The notes: generated by a model from the letters alone, not told the origin. A stretch of 64,000 nt of DNA from Clostridium_AT stratigraminis (GCF_045310675.1 NZ_JBJHZZ010000003.1:1-64000), one strand, 5' to 3'; shown: positions 26,311-34,694, counted from the first letter of the stretch. Program-made: numbers and translations.

Positions 26311-27168
26311 CTAATTTGCATCAGGTATAAACAAGGATTGATTAAATTTGTCTTTACCAAAGTCTGCTATAAGCTTTTGCGCCTTATCAGATATAATCCA
26401 GTTAATAAATTCCATTCCTTCTTTTTCTTTTATACTATGATTTTTAGGATTTGGTATCATAACTCCATATTGATTTAATAAATCTTTACTTTTTTCAGTT
26501 AAGATAACTAGATTTAGCTTGTCCTTCATTGAAAGATAAGTAGCTCTATCTGTTAGGGTATATGCCTGCTTTTCATTAGCCATTTGCAAAACTTCTCCCA
26601 TGCCTTTTCCAGCAGATAAATACCAACTACCTTTAGGCTCTAAATTTGCTGCTTTCCATATGGCTAACTCTTTTGTATTTGTACCTGAATTGTCTCCCCT
26701 TGAAATAAATACAGCCTTTGCATCATAAATCTTTTTAAATGCCTTTGCTGCATCATTTGATGCATCCTTTTTAAGGCCTGCTGGATCATCTTTAGGTCCT
26801 ACAATTATAAAGTCATTGTACATTACATCATGCCTATTTATTCCATAACCGTCCTTCACAAATTGAAGTTCCTGCGCCTTTGCATGAACTAATAGACAAT
26901 CCGCATCTCCATTTTTACCCATAGCAAGTGCCTCACCTGTACCCTTTGCAACCACATTGACTTTAATACCAGTATCCTTCTCAAAATAAGGCAGCAGATA
27001 GTCAAGCAAACCTGAATCCTGTGTACTCGTTGTTGTTGATAAAATCATACTCCTAGATGGTTTTGAAGTATCATTGGTGCTGCTTGCGGTTTGGGTACTC
27101 TTTGTAGAACAAGCTGCAAAAGATAGGCAAATAATAGGGGCTAGTAGCATAGCTAAAAACCTTTTCAT
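26311..27168 (-). CDS. tupA: Tungstate-binding lipoprotein TupA
   Basis: Extracytoplasmic tungstate-binding protein. The signal peptide ends in a lipobox at SFAAC. ILSTTTSTQDSGLLDYLLPYF carries the TTTS oxyanion motif that distinguishes TupA from ModA, and ISRGDNSGTNTKE is the second ligand loop. The start at 27168 (ATGAAAAGG) has GGGAG 8 nt upstream; an earlier in-frame ATG overlaps this site and is not used. Tungsten uptake fits tungsten- or molybdenum-using formate dehydrogenase. Confidence 0.93.
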   Translation of the reverse strand: MKRFLAMLLAPIICLSFAACSTKSTQTASSTNDTSKPSRSMILSTTTSTQDSGLLDYLLPYFEKDTGIKVNVVAKGTGEALAMGKNGDADCLLVHAKAQELQFVKDGYGINRHDVMYNDFIIVGPKDDPAGLKKDASNDAAKAFKKIYDAKAVFISRGDNSGTNTKELAIWKAANLEPKGSWYLSAGKGMGEVLQMANEKQAYTLTDRATYLSMKDKLNLVILTEKSKDLLNQYGVMIPNPKNHSIKEKEGMEFINWIISDKAQKLIADFGKDKFNQSLFIPDAN

Positions 27169-27218
27169 TAGTAAAACTCCCTTCATATATTTTTATATGA
27201 AAGAAGAATGTTAATACA

Positions 27219-27313
27219 TTCTCCTTTTCAATAATGGAAGGCAAAAACGTTTCCATTTTCACCCTAACGGTCATTAACCCATAGAATTTCCTTAGGTTTA
27301 ATGACTCGGAGAA
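27219..27313 (-). ncRNA. Structured leader of tupABC, Moco/tungsten-cofactor riboswitch candidate
   Basis: On the minus strand a closing stem TTCTCC/GGAGAA (27308-27313 with 27219-27224) encloses two strong hairpins. One is GTCATTAAACC / GGGTTAATGAC (27295-27305 with 27270-27280); the other is AATGGAA / TTCCATT. Conserved-looking unpaired segments CGAG and CGTTAGGGTGAAA lie between. The 3' strand of the closing stem can instead form a 9-bp hairpin GGAGAATGT/ACATTCTTC. Another hairpin, CTTTCATAT/ATATGAAGG, covers the start of the tupA ribosome site. Context and shape fit the Moco/Tuco class, but I could not check its consensus. Confidence 0.6.
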
Positions 27314-27362
27314 ATTTTTCTTTATTTAATATTCGATATTTATTAAATTATTCCTGCAAAAA

Positions 27363-27391
27363 TTATTAAATTCAAAAATTTAGTATGTCAA
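27363..27391 (-). promoter_or_regulatory. Probable tupABC promoter
   Basis: On the minus strand a perfect TTGACA (27386-27391), then a 17-nt spacer and TAATAA (27363-27368), a weak -10. It would give a leader of about 185 nt that includes the whole structured element. Confidence 0.5.
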
Positions 27392-27469
27392 AATATAAAC
27401 ATTTACATTTTTTTCTACGTATATGCTTAGATTAAAGTGTAAAAATAAACTTATAAGGAGGTGTTCTTT

Positions 27470-27676
27470 TTGAGTAATAGACCATTAGTTCCCGAAGCTA
27501 AAGAAAAGCTTGATAAAATTAAAAATGAATATGCTTCTGAAATTGGAATAAAATATAATGATGGCTACAAAGGTGATCGAAGTTCAAAATTAAATGGAGC
27601 TATAGGCGGGCCAGTTGGTGGTCTTATGACAAAAAAAATGGTAGAGGCTTTTGAAAGAAAGCTAATTGATAAGTAA
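27470..27676 (+). CDS. Alpha/beta-type small acid-soluble spore protein
   Basis: DNA-coating protein of the spore core. At 68 aa it has both family blocks: EAKEKLDKIKNEYASEIGI (with the GPR protease site E-I/A region) and GAIGGPVGGLMTKKMVEAFE. TTG at 27470 is chosen because AAGGAGGTG lies 6 nt before it; the GTG at 27461 is inside that ribosome site. Expression should be sigma-G dependent, but I see no unambiguous sigma-G promoter. It is followed by a strong hairpin. Confidence 0.9.
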   Translation: MSNRPLVPEAKEKLDKIKNEYASEIGIKYNDGYKGDRSSKLNGAIGGPVGGLMTKKMVEAFERKLIDK

Positions 27677-27688
27677 AATAAGTATATA

Positions 27689-27725
27689 AAAGCCAGTAGC
27701 AATATATTATACTTGCCACTGGCTT
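27689..27725. terminator. Bidirectional terminator after the SASP gene
   Basis: Thirteen-bp stem AAGCCAGTAGCAA / TTGCCACTGGCTT with one mismatch and a 10-nt loop. The U-tract is better on the minus strand, facing the hcp remnant. Confidence 0.8.
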
Positions 27726-27732
27726 AAATTAT

Positions 27733-27895
27733 CTAGTAATTTTCTCCAGGTTTTGCTCCATCACATCCACCTATTAACAAAGAAATGTTTTAGCTCCCCA
27801 CCCTTAACTGCATTTACTATGACTTCTGCATTAAATAAGGTTGCTTCATGTCCAAAGCTACTAATATTTCCTATAGCAAAACATTGAATTTCCAT
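27733..27895 (-). pseudogene. hcp: Remnant of hcp (hybrid cluster protein / hydroxylamine reductase)
   Basis: On the minus strand ATG at 27895 opens a reading frame with SSFGHEATL and VIVNAVKGGELKHFF. After a one-base frameshift it continues LIGGCDGAKPGENY to a stop at 27733. The HFF-(L/V)-GGCDGxKPGxNY sequence is the cluster-ligand region of Hcp, which normally is about 520-550 aa; here only about 53 codons survive. GGGAG lies before the ATG, so the piece may still be translated up to the frameshift. Confidence 0.82.
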
Positions 27896-28148
27896 TTAAA
27901 CCACTCCCAAGTTAAATAAATTTTACCAAAATACTTAGCTAATTTATATTTTATTATAAATGCATCACAATATTTTATAAATTCAATAATATTTGATGTT
28001 AATTAAAATTTCATTATACTAATCCACCTTTCCTTTTATTCGGTACACATCCTTAAACTACATAAATATAGATTTACATAAATACAAGAAAAAAATTGCG
28101 TTCTGCTTTTCAATTTCCATTTAAAATCTACTTTTTATAGTTAAAACA

Positions 28149-28177
28149 TTGACAATTAAATCACTATATCATAATAT
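28149..28177 (+). promoter_or_regulatory. Promoter of the arsR-CoADR operon
   Basis: TTGACA (28149-28154), 17-nt spacer, TAATAT (28172-28177). The stretch 27896-28148 upstream is AT-rich and I see no gene in it. Confidence 0.65.
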
Positions 28178-28219
28178 ATGAATATAATGATTTATAAATA
28201 TGAGAAAGTGAGAAATAAT

Positions 28220-28507
28220 ATGGATAAGAATTTTGAAAAATATAATGAAATAGCAGAAATGCTAAAAGTATTGGCTCACCCTGTAAGGCTCTGTATTGTA
28301 AAGGGCTTATTAGAAAATGGTGAGTGTAACGTTTCCTATATGCAATCATGTTTGGATACTCCTCAATCTACCATATCTCAGCACCTTCAGAGATTAAGAG
28401 CCTCAGGAATTGTAGAAGGCAGAAGAAATGGACTTGAGATCTATTATAAAATCTCAAATCCTAAAATCGCAAACTTAATTAGTGAGCTTATTAAAGAAAA
28501 TGATTAA
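28220..28507 (+). CDS. ArsR/SmtB family regulator, possible persulfide sensor
   Basis: Winged helix of 95 aa: EMLKVLAHPVRLCIVKGLLE, then TPQSTISQHLQRLRASGIVEGRRNG as recognition helix and wing. Cysteines sit at 25, 36 and 44; the classical metal-site CXC of ArsR is absent. It is 27 nt upstream of a CoA-disulfide reductase/rhodanese/TusA fusion. By analogy with SqrR/BigR it may sense reactive sulfur (inference). The start at 28220 is used because the further ATG at 28178 would begin inside the promoter. Confidence 0.87.
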   Translation: MDKNFEKYNEIAEMLKVLAHPVRLCIVKGLLENGECNVSYMQSCLDTPQSTISQHLQRLRASGIVEGRRNGLEIYYKISNPKIANLISELIKEND

Positions 28508-28534
28508 TTTAATAATTTTTTTGGAGGTAGAAAA

Positions 28535-31024
28535 ATGAGTAAAAAAGTATTAATTATAGGTGGAGTTGCTGGTGGCGCAACTGCTGCAGCTAGACTTAGG
28601 AGATTAGACGAAAATGCAGAAATAATTATGTTTGAAAGAGATGAATATATTTCCTTTGCAAACTGTGGTCTGCCCTATTATATTGGTGAAACAATTAAAG
28701 AAAGAAGCAAGCTTTTAGTCCAGACTCCTGAGGCAATGAAAGCTAGATTTAACATAGACGTTAGAAATAACAGCGAAGTAACAAATATAAATGCTATAGA
28801 TAAAAAGGTTACTGTTAACAGCAAAACTAAAGGAGTCTATGAGGAATCCTATGACTATTTAATATTATCTCCCGGAGCAAGGGCTTTAAGACCAAACATT
28901 CCAGGAATAAACAGCAGTAAGATTTTCACCTTGAGAAATATTCCTGACACAGATTCCATTAAAGCTTATGTGGATAAAAAAGGTATAAATACCGCTGTTG
29001 TAATTGGCGGAGGCTATGTAGGTGTTGAAATGGCTGAGAATCTTAGAGATAGAGGCCTATCTGTTACTCTTGTGGAAGCTGCTCCTCATATACTTGCACC
29101 CTTTGATTCAGATATGGTAGTTATGGCTGAAAAAGAATTATCTGATAATGGTGTAGGACTTTTATTAGGTGATGGTGTTAAAGCCTTTAATGAAATAGGA
29201 AATCAAGTTGAAGTTACCTTAAATAGTGATACTAAGCTTACTTCTGATATAGTAATTTTAGCTATAGGAGTAGCCCCTGACACAGCCTTTATTAAAGACA
29301 GCGGACTAGATTTTGGACCTAGAGGTCACATTTTAGTAAATGAAAATATGGAGACAAATATAGAAGGAATATATGCTGTAGGTGACGCTGTAGAAGTAGT
29401 GGATTTCATAACAAAGCAAAAATCTGCAGTGCCTCTGGCTGGTCCAGCTAATAAACAAGGCAGAATTGCCGCTGATAACATAGCAGGCTTAAATTCAACC
29501 TATAATGGAACTCAAGGTACTTCAATTATAAAGATTTTTGGATTAACAGCTGCAGGAACAGGAGCAAATGAAAGAACACTTCAAAAGGCAAATATTTCAT
29601 ACAAAATAATTTATGTACACCCAGTGTCTCATGCTTCTTACTATCCTGGTGCTATACCAATGTCCCTTAAGCTTATATTTAATGAAGGAGGAAAAATCTT
29701 AGGGGCTCAAGCTATAGGTTATGACGGTGTTGATAAGAGAATTGATGTAATAGCAACAGTAATAAGACTTAATGGAACAGTTAATGACTTAGCAGAATTA
29801 GAATTGTCCTATGCTCCCCCATTTTCTTCTGCTAAAGACCCTATTAACATGGCAGGTTTTGTAGCTCAGAATGTATTAGCTGGAAATACCCATGTTATAG
29901 CATGGAAAGACTTAGATCAGCTTAAAAATGAAGATTATATTTTAGTAGATGTTCGTACTGAAGAAGAATATAATAATGGACATATTAAAAATGCAATAAA
30001 TATTCCAGTAGACAGCTTAAGAGAAAAGCTAGAAGAATTAGATAAAAATAAGACTATAGTGGAATACTGCCAAGTTGGCTTAAGAGGATATGTGGCAGAT
30101 AGAATATTAAGTCAAAATGGCTTTAAAGTTTATAATGTAACAGGTGGTTATAAAACTATAGCTTCATTAAATTATACCCCAGATAAGCCTTCTTCAGAGG
30201 ATGCTGACACAGACAATCATAGTTATGCAGCCTTTACTATAGATCCTGATACACAGGCTGTTAAAAAAAATGAGAACCAAAAGGGAAATTATGATAAAGC
30301 TATAGATGCCTGTGGACTTTGCTGCCCAGGACCACTGATGCAGGTTAAAGCATCAATGAATGATTTAATGGATGGTCAAATTCTTAAGGTTTCTGCCTCT
30401 GATCCAGGTTTTTACGAGGATATTAAGGCATGGTGTAAGAGAACTAACAACGAATTACTAGACCTTAATAAAAATGGTGGAAATATTGATGCTTTAATAA
30501 AAAAAAGCAATAAAAATGAAATAGTAAACCAAAATTTAGATACCTTCCCTTCTAAAGATAATAAAACTATGGTTGTATTTAGCGGTGACTTAGACAAGGC
30601 AATTGCATCCTTTATAATAGCTAATGGTGCTGTTTCTATGGGTAAAAAAGTTACAATGTTCTTTACCTTCTGGGGACTTAATATATTAAGAAAACCTGAA
30701 AAAATAAGTCTTGAAAAAGGGCTTATGGATAAAATGTTTGGAATGATGATGCCTAGAGGCAGCAAAAAGTTAAAGCTTTCAAATATGAACATGATGGGTA
30801 TGGGAGGAAAAATGATAAGAAAGGTTATGAAGGATAAAAATATCTCCTCTTTAGAAGAATTAATTCAGTCAGCTATTGCTTCAGGAGTTGAAATAGTAGC
30901 ATGCCAGATGTCAATGGATGTTATGGGACTTAAGAAGGAAGAACTCATTGATGGCATTAAAATTGGTGGAGTTGGCTATTACCTTGGCGAAGCAGAAGAT
31001 GCTAATGTTAATTTATTTATCTAA
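28535..31024 (+). CDS. Four-domain CoA-disulfide reductase - rhodanese - TusA - DsrE-like protein
   Basis: An 829-aa fusion for sulfur handling. Residues 1-~445: pyridine nucleotide-disulfide oxidoreductase of CoADR/Npsr type, FAD loop GGVAGGATAAARLRR and redox Cys C44 (FANCGLPYY). About 455-545: rhodanese domain with catalytic C512 (EYCQVGLRG). About 585-655: TusA/SirA domain, C597 in the CPGP motif. About 665-829: DsrE/DsrF-like domain. A plausible job is reducing CoA persulfide or polysulfide with NAD(P)H and relaying sulfane sulfur between domains (inference). GGAGG precedes ATG. It is co-transcribed with the ArsR gene. Confidence 0.93.
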   Translation: MSKKVLIIGGVAGGATAAARLRRLDENAEIIMFERDEYISFANCGLPYYIGETIKERSKLLVQTPEAMKARFNIDVRNNSEVTNINAIDKKVTVNSKTKGVYEESYDYLILSPGARALRPNIPGINSSKIFTLRNIPDTDSIKAYVDKKGINTAVVIGGGYVGVEMAENLRDRGLSVTLVEAAPHILAPFDSDMVVMAEKELSDNGVGLLLGDGVKAFNEIGNQVEVTLNSDTKLTSDIVILAIGVAPDTAFIKDSGLDFGPRGHILVNENMETNIEGIYAVGDAVEVVDFITKQKSAVPLAGPANKQGRIAADNIAGLNSTYNGTQGTSIIKIFGLTAAGTGANERTLQKANISYKIIYVHPVSHASYYPGAIPMSLKLIFNEGGKILGAQAIGYDGVDKRIDVIATVIRLNGTVNDLAELELSYAPPFSSAKDPINMAGFVAQNVLAGNTHVIAWKDLDQLKNEDYILVDVRTEEEYNNGHIKNAINIPVDSLREKLEELDKNKTIVEYCQVGLRGYVADRILSQNGFKVYNVTGGYKTIASLNYTPDKPSSEDADTDNHSYAAFTIDPDTQAVKKNENQKGNYDKAIDACGLCCPGPLMQVKASMNDLMDGQILKVSASDPGFYEDIKAWCKRTNNELLDLNKNGGNIDALIKKSNKNEIVNQNLDTFPSKDNKTMVVFSGDLDKAIASFIIANGAVSMGKKVTMFFTFWGLNILRKPEKISLEKGLMDKMFGMMMPRGSKKLKLSNMNMMGMGGKMIRKVMKDKNISSLEELIQSAIASGVEIVACQMSMDVMGLKKEELIDGIKIGGVGYYLGEAEDANVNLFI

Positions 31025-31039
31025 ACAATTTTAATAAGC

Positions 31040-31097
31040 AAAATAAGCCTACAGTTAAAATACATTCTACATTATATTTTAACTGTAGGCTTATTTT
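31040..31097. terminator. Bidirectional terminator
   Basis: Perfect 23-bp stem (AAAATAAGCCTACAG... against its complement) around a 12-nt loop, with T-runs on both sides. It separates the convergent CoADR and M14 peptidase genes. Confidence 0.92.
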
Positions 31098-31137
31098 TCT
31101 TTAAATAATAAGTATTGAGTCATATGGATGCCATTAT

Positions 31138-32409
31138 TTATACTATTGATCCAAGTAGTAAAATACCAATATTATCATTATATATTTCGTTAAATTGTGA
31201 TATAGGCAGCGGATTTTTCCCTATTCCAACTTCTATTGTAAAACCTGGTCTTCTAAATTTATCTATAAACCAATCTTTATAACCTGCATAAGATACAATA
31301 CCGTAAGTTTGTGCTGGGGTGTATCCGCTAACATCTGCGAAAAGTTTTACTATTCTCGGTGAGTCCTCAGGTATAATATTCAAGTAAGTCCAATATATAA
31401 CTTTTCCTTGACTATGATAAGCAATAACAAGCCTAAAGTTATGGTTTCTAGTAAAGTCTGCTACTGCTTTACTTTCAGGTTCAGATTCTGGCATAGTTCC
31501 AGAATACCTTGTAGGTCCTGGTCCATAGACACCGTAGCTTGCTTCGGCAGCCTTTGAAAGCTCCCAAGAAGCATCATAATTATGATTAAGGTCAACCCCT
31601 CTATTATTAGCCTCCCAATCAGAAGAAAAATCTGTACTGCCCTTATTCCATTGAATTAACCTAGAATAGTATGGATTGTCTCTTTGAAGACCATTAATTA
31701 CCAAATCAACACCATCTGGATTTACCATAGGTATTATATAGATTGTACTTTGTTTCCATATATCTCTAACATTGTATCCTCTTAAAATATCCCCTTCTAC
31801 ATAAGCCTCTGAGAAGTCTTCTATAAACTTCATCAGAAGAACAGAAGTAATCCACTCAAGTCCGTGATGAGCTCCATTATAAAACACCTCATTAGGTCCA
31901 GTTCCAAGCTTTATATAATATAAATTACTTCCGAGAACACTTTTCCCTGCTGTACCTACCTGTATAAAAGGATATCTTGCCTTTAAACCTTGTATATCTC
32001 TTTCCATAATATCATAAGTATAGTTAATATTTGTGTCAACAACTTGAATACCATATGGAATTACTAATTTTTGCCCAATGGTTAAATTATATGCATTTAT
32101 TCCTGGGTTTGCTGAGAAAATTTTATTCATTGTGGTATAATACTTTCTTGCAATACTATAAATTGTATCACCTGGTCTTACAATGTAAGTATCATAGCCT
32201 AGTAAAAATCTTTGCAAAACACTAAAGGTTTCTGTTCCAATAACTCCATCTTCTGTTAATCCAAAATCCTTTTGAAATTGCTTTACTGCCTGCTCTGTTT
32301 TTCTCCCAAATACTCCATCTATTAATCCAGGATTGTAGCCAATCTTTAACAAAACCGATTGAATTTCCATAACATCTGAGCCCCTAGAGCCCATACTTAA
32401 AACTCTCAT
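31138..32409 (-). CDS. M14 family zinc carboxypeptidase with PG-binding and LysM domains
   Basis: Domains in order: peptidoglycan-binding PGB1 (about 1-68, GSRGSDVMEIQSVLLKIGY), LysM (about 73-118, YIVRPGDTIYSIARKYY), M14 peptidase (about 130-423). The zinc ligands are in GAHHGLEW (HxxE) with a later His, and the catalytic Glu is in FTIEVGIG. The layout matches gamma-D-glutamyl-meso-diaminopimelate peptidase I (ENP1) of Bacillus. No signal peptide is visible, which is common for forespore or mother-cell wall enzymes. It probably cleaves stem peptides of peptidoglycan. Confidence 0.92.
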   Translation of the reverse strand: MRVLSMGSRGSDVMEIQSVLLKIGYNPGLIDGVFGRKTEQAVKQFQKDFGLTEDGVIGTETFSVLQRFLLGYDTYIVRPGDTIYSIARKYYTTMNKIFSANPGINAYNLTIGQKLVIPYGIQVVDTNINYTYDIMERDIQGLKARYPFIQVGTAGKSVLGSNLYYIKLGTGPNEVFYNGAHHGLEWITSVLLMKFIEDFSEAYVEGDILRGYNVRDIWKQSTIYIIPMVNPDGVDLVINGLQRDNPYYSRLIQWNKGSTDFSSDWEANNRGVDLNHNYDASWELSKAAEASYGVYGPGPTRYSGTMPESEPESKAVADFTRNHNFRLVIAYHSQGKVIYWTYLNIIPEDSPRIVKLFADVSGYTPAQTYGIVSYAGYKDWFIDKFRRPGFTIEVGIGKNPLPISQFNEIYNDNIGILLLGSIV

Positions 32410-32513
32410 AAATACTCCTAATAAACTAATGTTATTATTAGAATATGATTTGTTCTAAAATATGTTGCTAAAATATCCTTATTTTCTAAACTTTAAATTT
32501 ACCTGTACATAAG

Positions 32514-33503
32514 TTATTTAAATTGAACACCATTTACTTTAGGACTTAAGACTGAGAATCTAAAGCCTTGGTCCTTTAAGCCTTTTATAATAAAAGGAAG
32601 AGCCTGAGCAGTAGTTGTTTTTGGTTTGCTGTCATGCATGAGTATGATTGCCTGTTTTTTATTTTTAGATCCATTTAAAACTTCACTTACAATTTTATCT
32701 TTAGCTTGAGTAAAAACGGCTGCATCAGAAGAATCCACGTTCCAATCAAAATATTTAACACCAAGCTGTTTTTCATACTTTGTAAGCTTATCCATGAAAT
32801 CCACACCACCATAATTATAACTTACATGGTTATTTGATCCACCGGGAAAGCGAAGTATCTGAGGTCTTATGCCGGTAATTGCAAATATAAAATCATCTAA
32901 TTTTTGCTTATCCTTATTAAAACCCTCTATTGTCTTATATACTGCTTCGTAATCATGTGAATATGTGTGATTAGCAAGGGTATGTCCCTCATTTACTATT
33001 CTCTCATATATTAGCTTACTTTCTGGATGTCCATTAACAAAAAAAGTAGCCTTAATATTATTTTCTTTCAGTATATCTAGAATTTTAATGGTATTATCAG
33101 ATGGGCCATCGTCAAATGTTAAATATGCAGTTTTGTCAGTACCGGGATTTGCAGCAGTTAGATTACTTACTGCTGCAGTTTCTAATTTCTTTTTTAAATC
33201 TGCATTTTCATTTTGCAGTTTATTATTATTTTCTATTAGCTTTTGGTTATTTAAGTTCAATTCTACTATTTTTGAATTTAGCTCCACATTTCTTTCTTTA
33301 AGATCATTTACCTCATCAAGCAGTTCTTTATTAGTTTTCATTAAATCAGCTATTCCAAAATTTAGCTTCTCATTATTATTAGAAAGCTCAACTATTTTAT
33401 CACTTAATAAATGTAATTGTTCCCTACTTTTATAATCTGAAAAAGTAAATAATGAACATAATATAATTGCCATAGCTAAGATCTGCTTTTTATAAGCTAT
33501 CAT
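32514..33503 (-). CDS. Membrane-anchored polysaccharide deacetylase (NodB domain)
   Basis: With ATG at 33503 (GGATGGGG 4 nt upstream) the protein is 329 aa: a signal-anchor (QILAMAIILCSLFTFS), a coiled coil rich in Asn/Glu/Leu heptads (about 30-115), then a NodB domain. Metal and catalytic motifs: TFDDGPSDNT, HTYSHDYEA (HxxxH) and RFPGGSNNH. It probably N-deacetylates peptidoglycan sugars. The longer frame to 33617 is rejected because its start lacks a ribosome site and hides the anchor. Confidence 0.9.
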   Translation of the reverse strand: MIAYKKQILAMAIILCSLFTFSDYKSREQLHLLSDKIVELSNNNEKLNFGIADLMKTNKELLDEVNDLKERNVELNSKIVELNLNNQKLIENNNKLQNENADLKKKLETAAVSNLTAANPGTDKTAYLTFDDGPSDNTIKILDILKENNIKATFFVNGHPESKLIYERIVNEGHTLANHTYSHDYEAVYKTIEGFNKDKQKLDDFIFAITGIRPQILRFPGGSNNHVSYNYGGVDFMDKLTKYEKQLGVKYFDWNVDSSDAAVFTQAKDKIVSEVLNGSKNKKQAIILMHDSKPKTTTAQALPFIIKGLKDQGFRFSVLSPKVNGVQFK

Positions 33504-33702
33504 AACACCCCATCCTACAGAATTATTATTGGTATATGTAATCTTTTCTGAAGGTTTATAACTATGAGATGCTATTTTAAATATGCTGATAAATATTATG
33601 AGAAGAGAAGATTTCAATAATGTTTACCTAATTATAATTAAAAATGCACTAATACATATTATGTTGTCAGTACTAATTTGGTTTATATATGGATAAATAA
33701 AA

Positions 33703-33731
33703 AGCTATTAGTATGAGATATACCAATAACT
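33703..33731 (-). terminator. Terminator-like hairpin facing left, no annotated gene feeding it
   Basis: Minus-strand stem AGTTATTGGTA / TACTAATAGCT (two mismatches) followed by TTTTTATTTA. The 33504-33854 gap otherwise holds only AT-rich sequence and the promoter of the small ORF to the right. Confidence 0.5.
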
Positions 33732-33814
33732 ATATAAGATCTTTATATTGAATTTTTAACACCACAGCCTTTTTTGTTTTATCTTCTTTACTTCATATTA
33801 TCTACATATTACTA

Positions 33815-33823
33815 TGTTATAAT
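33815..33823 (+). promoter_or_regulatory. Extended -10 promoter of the 30-aa ORF
   Basis: TGTTATAAT, a perfect TATAAT with upstream TG. No good -35 is seen at 17 nt, which extended -10 promoters can do without. Confidence 0.55.
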
Positions 33824-33854
33824 TTCAATACAAGTTATGTTAGGAGGTGTCATA

Positions 33855-33947
33855 ATGTTTGGTACAGCTTTGACTCAATGTATACATATGTGCGGTTTTC
33901 ACGGACAAGCTCTAGCAGAATGTATAAAAATGATGTTATCTATGTAG
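33855..33947 (+). CDS. Small Cys/His-containing protein, unknown
   Basis: A 30-codon ORF with unusually good signals: AGGAGGTG 5 nt before ATG, an extended -10 promoter about 30 nt upstream and a downstream terminator. The product starts MFGTALTQCIHMCGFHG and contains C9, H11, C13, H16 and C23 plus several Met residues, which would suit metal or haem binding or a short amphipathic helix. It is not a known SASP, and I recognise no family. No neighbour on the plus strand is close enough to form an operon. Confidence 0.6.
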   Translation: MFGTALTQCIHMCGFHGQALAECIKMMLSM

Positions 33948-34065
33948 CAAGGTTTCATATTAATTTAATAAAAATAAACTTAACAGCTATAATGAATTTT
34001 TAACAATTTATTGTATTGTTTTGAATTAAGCAAGTTTTTACCCTCTATAATATTTTTAAAACTAG

Positions 34066-34118
34066 AAATTCATAGCAAAAGCTTGGTTTCTTTATGCCAA
34101 GCCTTTGTTATGAATTTT
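34066..34118. terminator. Bidirectional terminator
   Basis: A 21-bp stem, AAATTCATAGCAAAAGCTTGG against CCAAGCCTTTGTTATGAATTT, with two mismatches and a 10-nt loop. It separates the small ORF from the convergent DUF3189 gene. Confidence 0.85.
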
Positions 34119-34181
34119 AGTTTTGAGATAAAAATAAAATTAACTTTTATTATAGCTTAAAACCTACATTGCATTTTAAAA

Positions 34182-34694
34182 TCATTTTTTCTTAAATTCA
34201 TTATTATCCAAAATAATAACCTCTGCTTTATCTTCCTTTGCTACCTTCTTTGTGTGATTTACAAGTTTTATAATATCTTTATAGGATTGTTTTGCCCCTT
34301 TTATAAGCAGGGGTACTCCTATAAAATCAATTTTTAGCCATCTAGAGAATAATCCGCCGAAGGTCATTGGTAATGGAACAGTTGGGGAGGTATTAGAAAA
34401 TATAATTTGCTCATTTAATAGGTCTTCTTTATGAAGCATAGAAGCTAAATTATATAATCCAGGGATTAAAACCTTTGAACGCCCCCTTCCAACAACATAT
34501 ACTTTATTTCCATCTTCATCAGTTCCATAATGAAAGAGTTCGCCACGATTTCCATATTCTAATTTATTAAAGTTCGGTAACTTTAGTATTTCATCTTTAG
34601 TCGGTTCTCGAGTTTCATCCAGCATTTTTAAGTGATAAGCAATTGCTAATATAGATGAGTGGGTTCCACCATAGCAATTATATATGTATATCAT
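34182..34694 (-). CDS. DUF3189 family protein
   Basis: A 170-aa protein with the family start IYIYNCYGGTHSSILAIAYHL and the block KDEILKLPNFNKLEYGNRGELFHYG. DUF3189 proteins are restricted mainly to spore-forming Firmicutes; function is unknown. The C-terminal part (SFPGPLF-like region replaced here by MTFGGLFSRWLKIDFIG) is conserved. It is probably monocistronic. Confidence 0.8.
   Translation of the reverse strand: MIYIYNCYGGTHSSILAIAYHLKMLDETREPTKDEILKLPNFNKLEYGNRGELFHYGTDEDGNKVYVVGRGRSKVLIPGLYNLASMLHKEDLLNEQIIFSNTSPTVPLPMTFGGLFSRWLKIDFIGVPLLIKGAKQSYKDIIKLVNHTKKVAKEDKAEVIILDNNEFKKK

Noticed and set aside
27071..27274. 67-aa ORF on the minus strand in front of tupA
   Set aside because: It runs through the structured leader and into the tupA signal peptide in another frame, with no ribosome site; the hairpins explain the sequence better.
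31138..33503. Neighbouring wall hydrolases as a phage lysis or defence cassette
   Set aside because: The M14 and NodB proteins are typical clostridial wall/spore enzymes, separately encoded, without defence-type partners.
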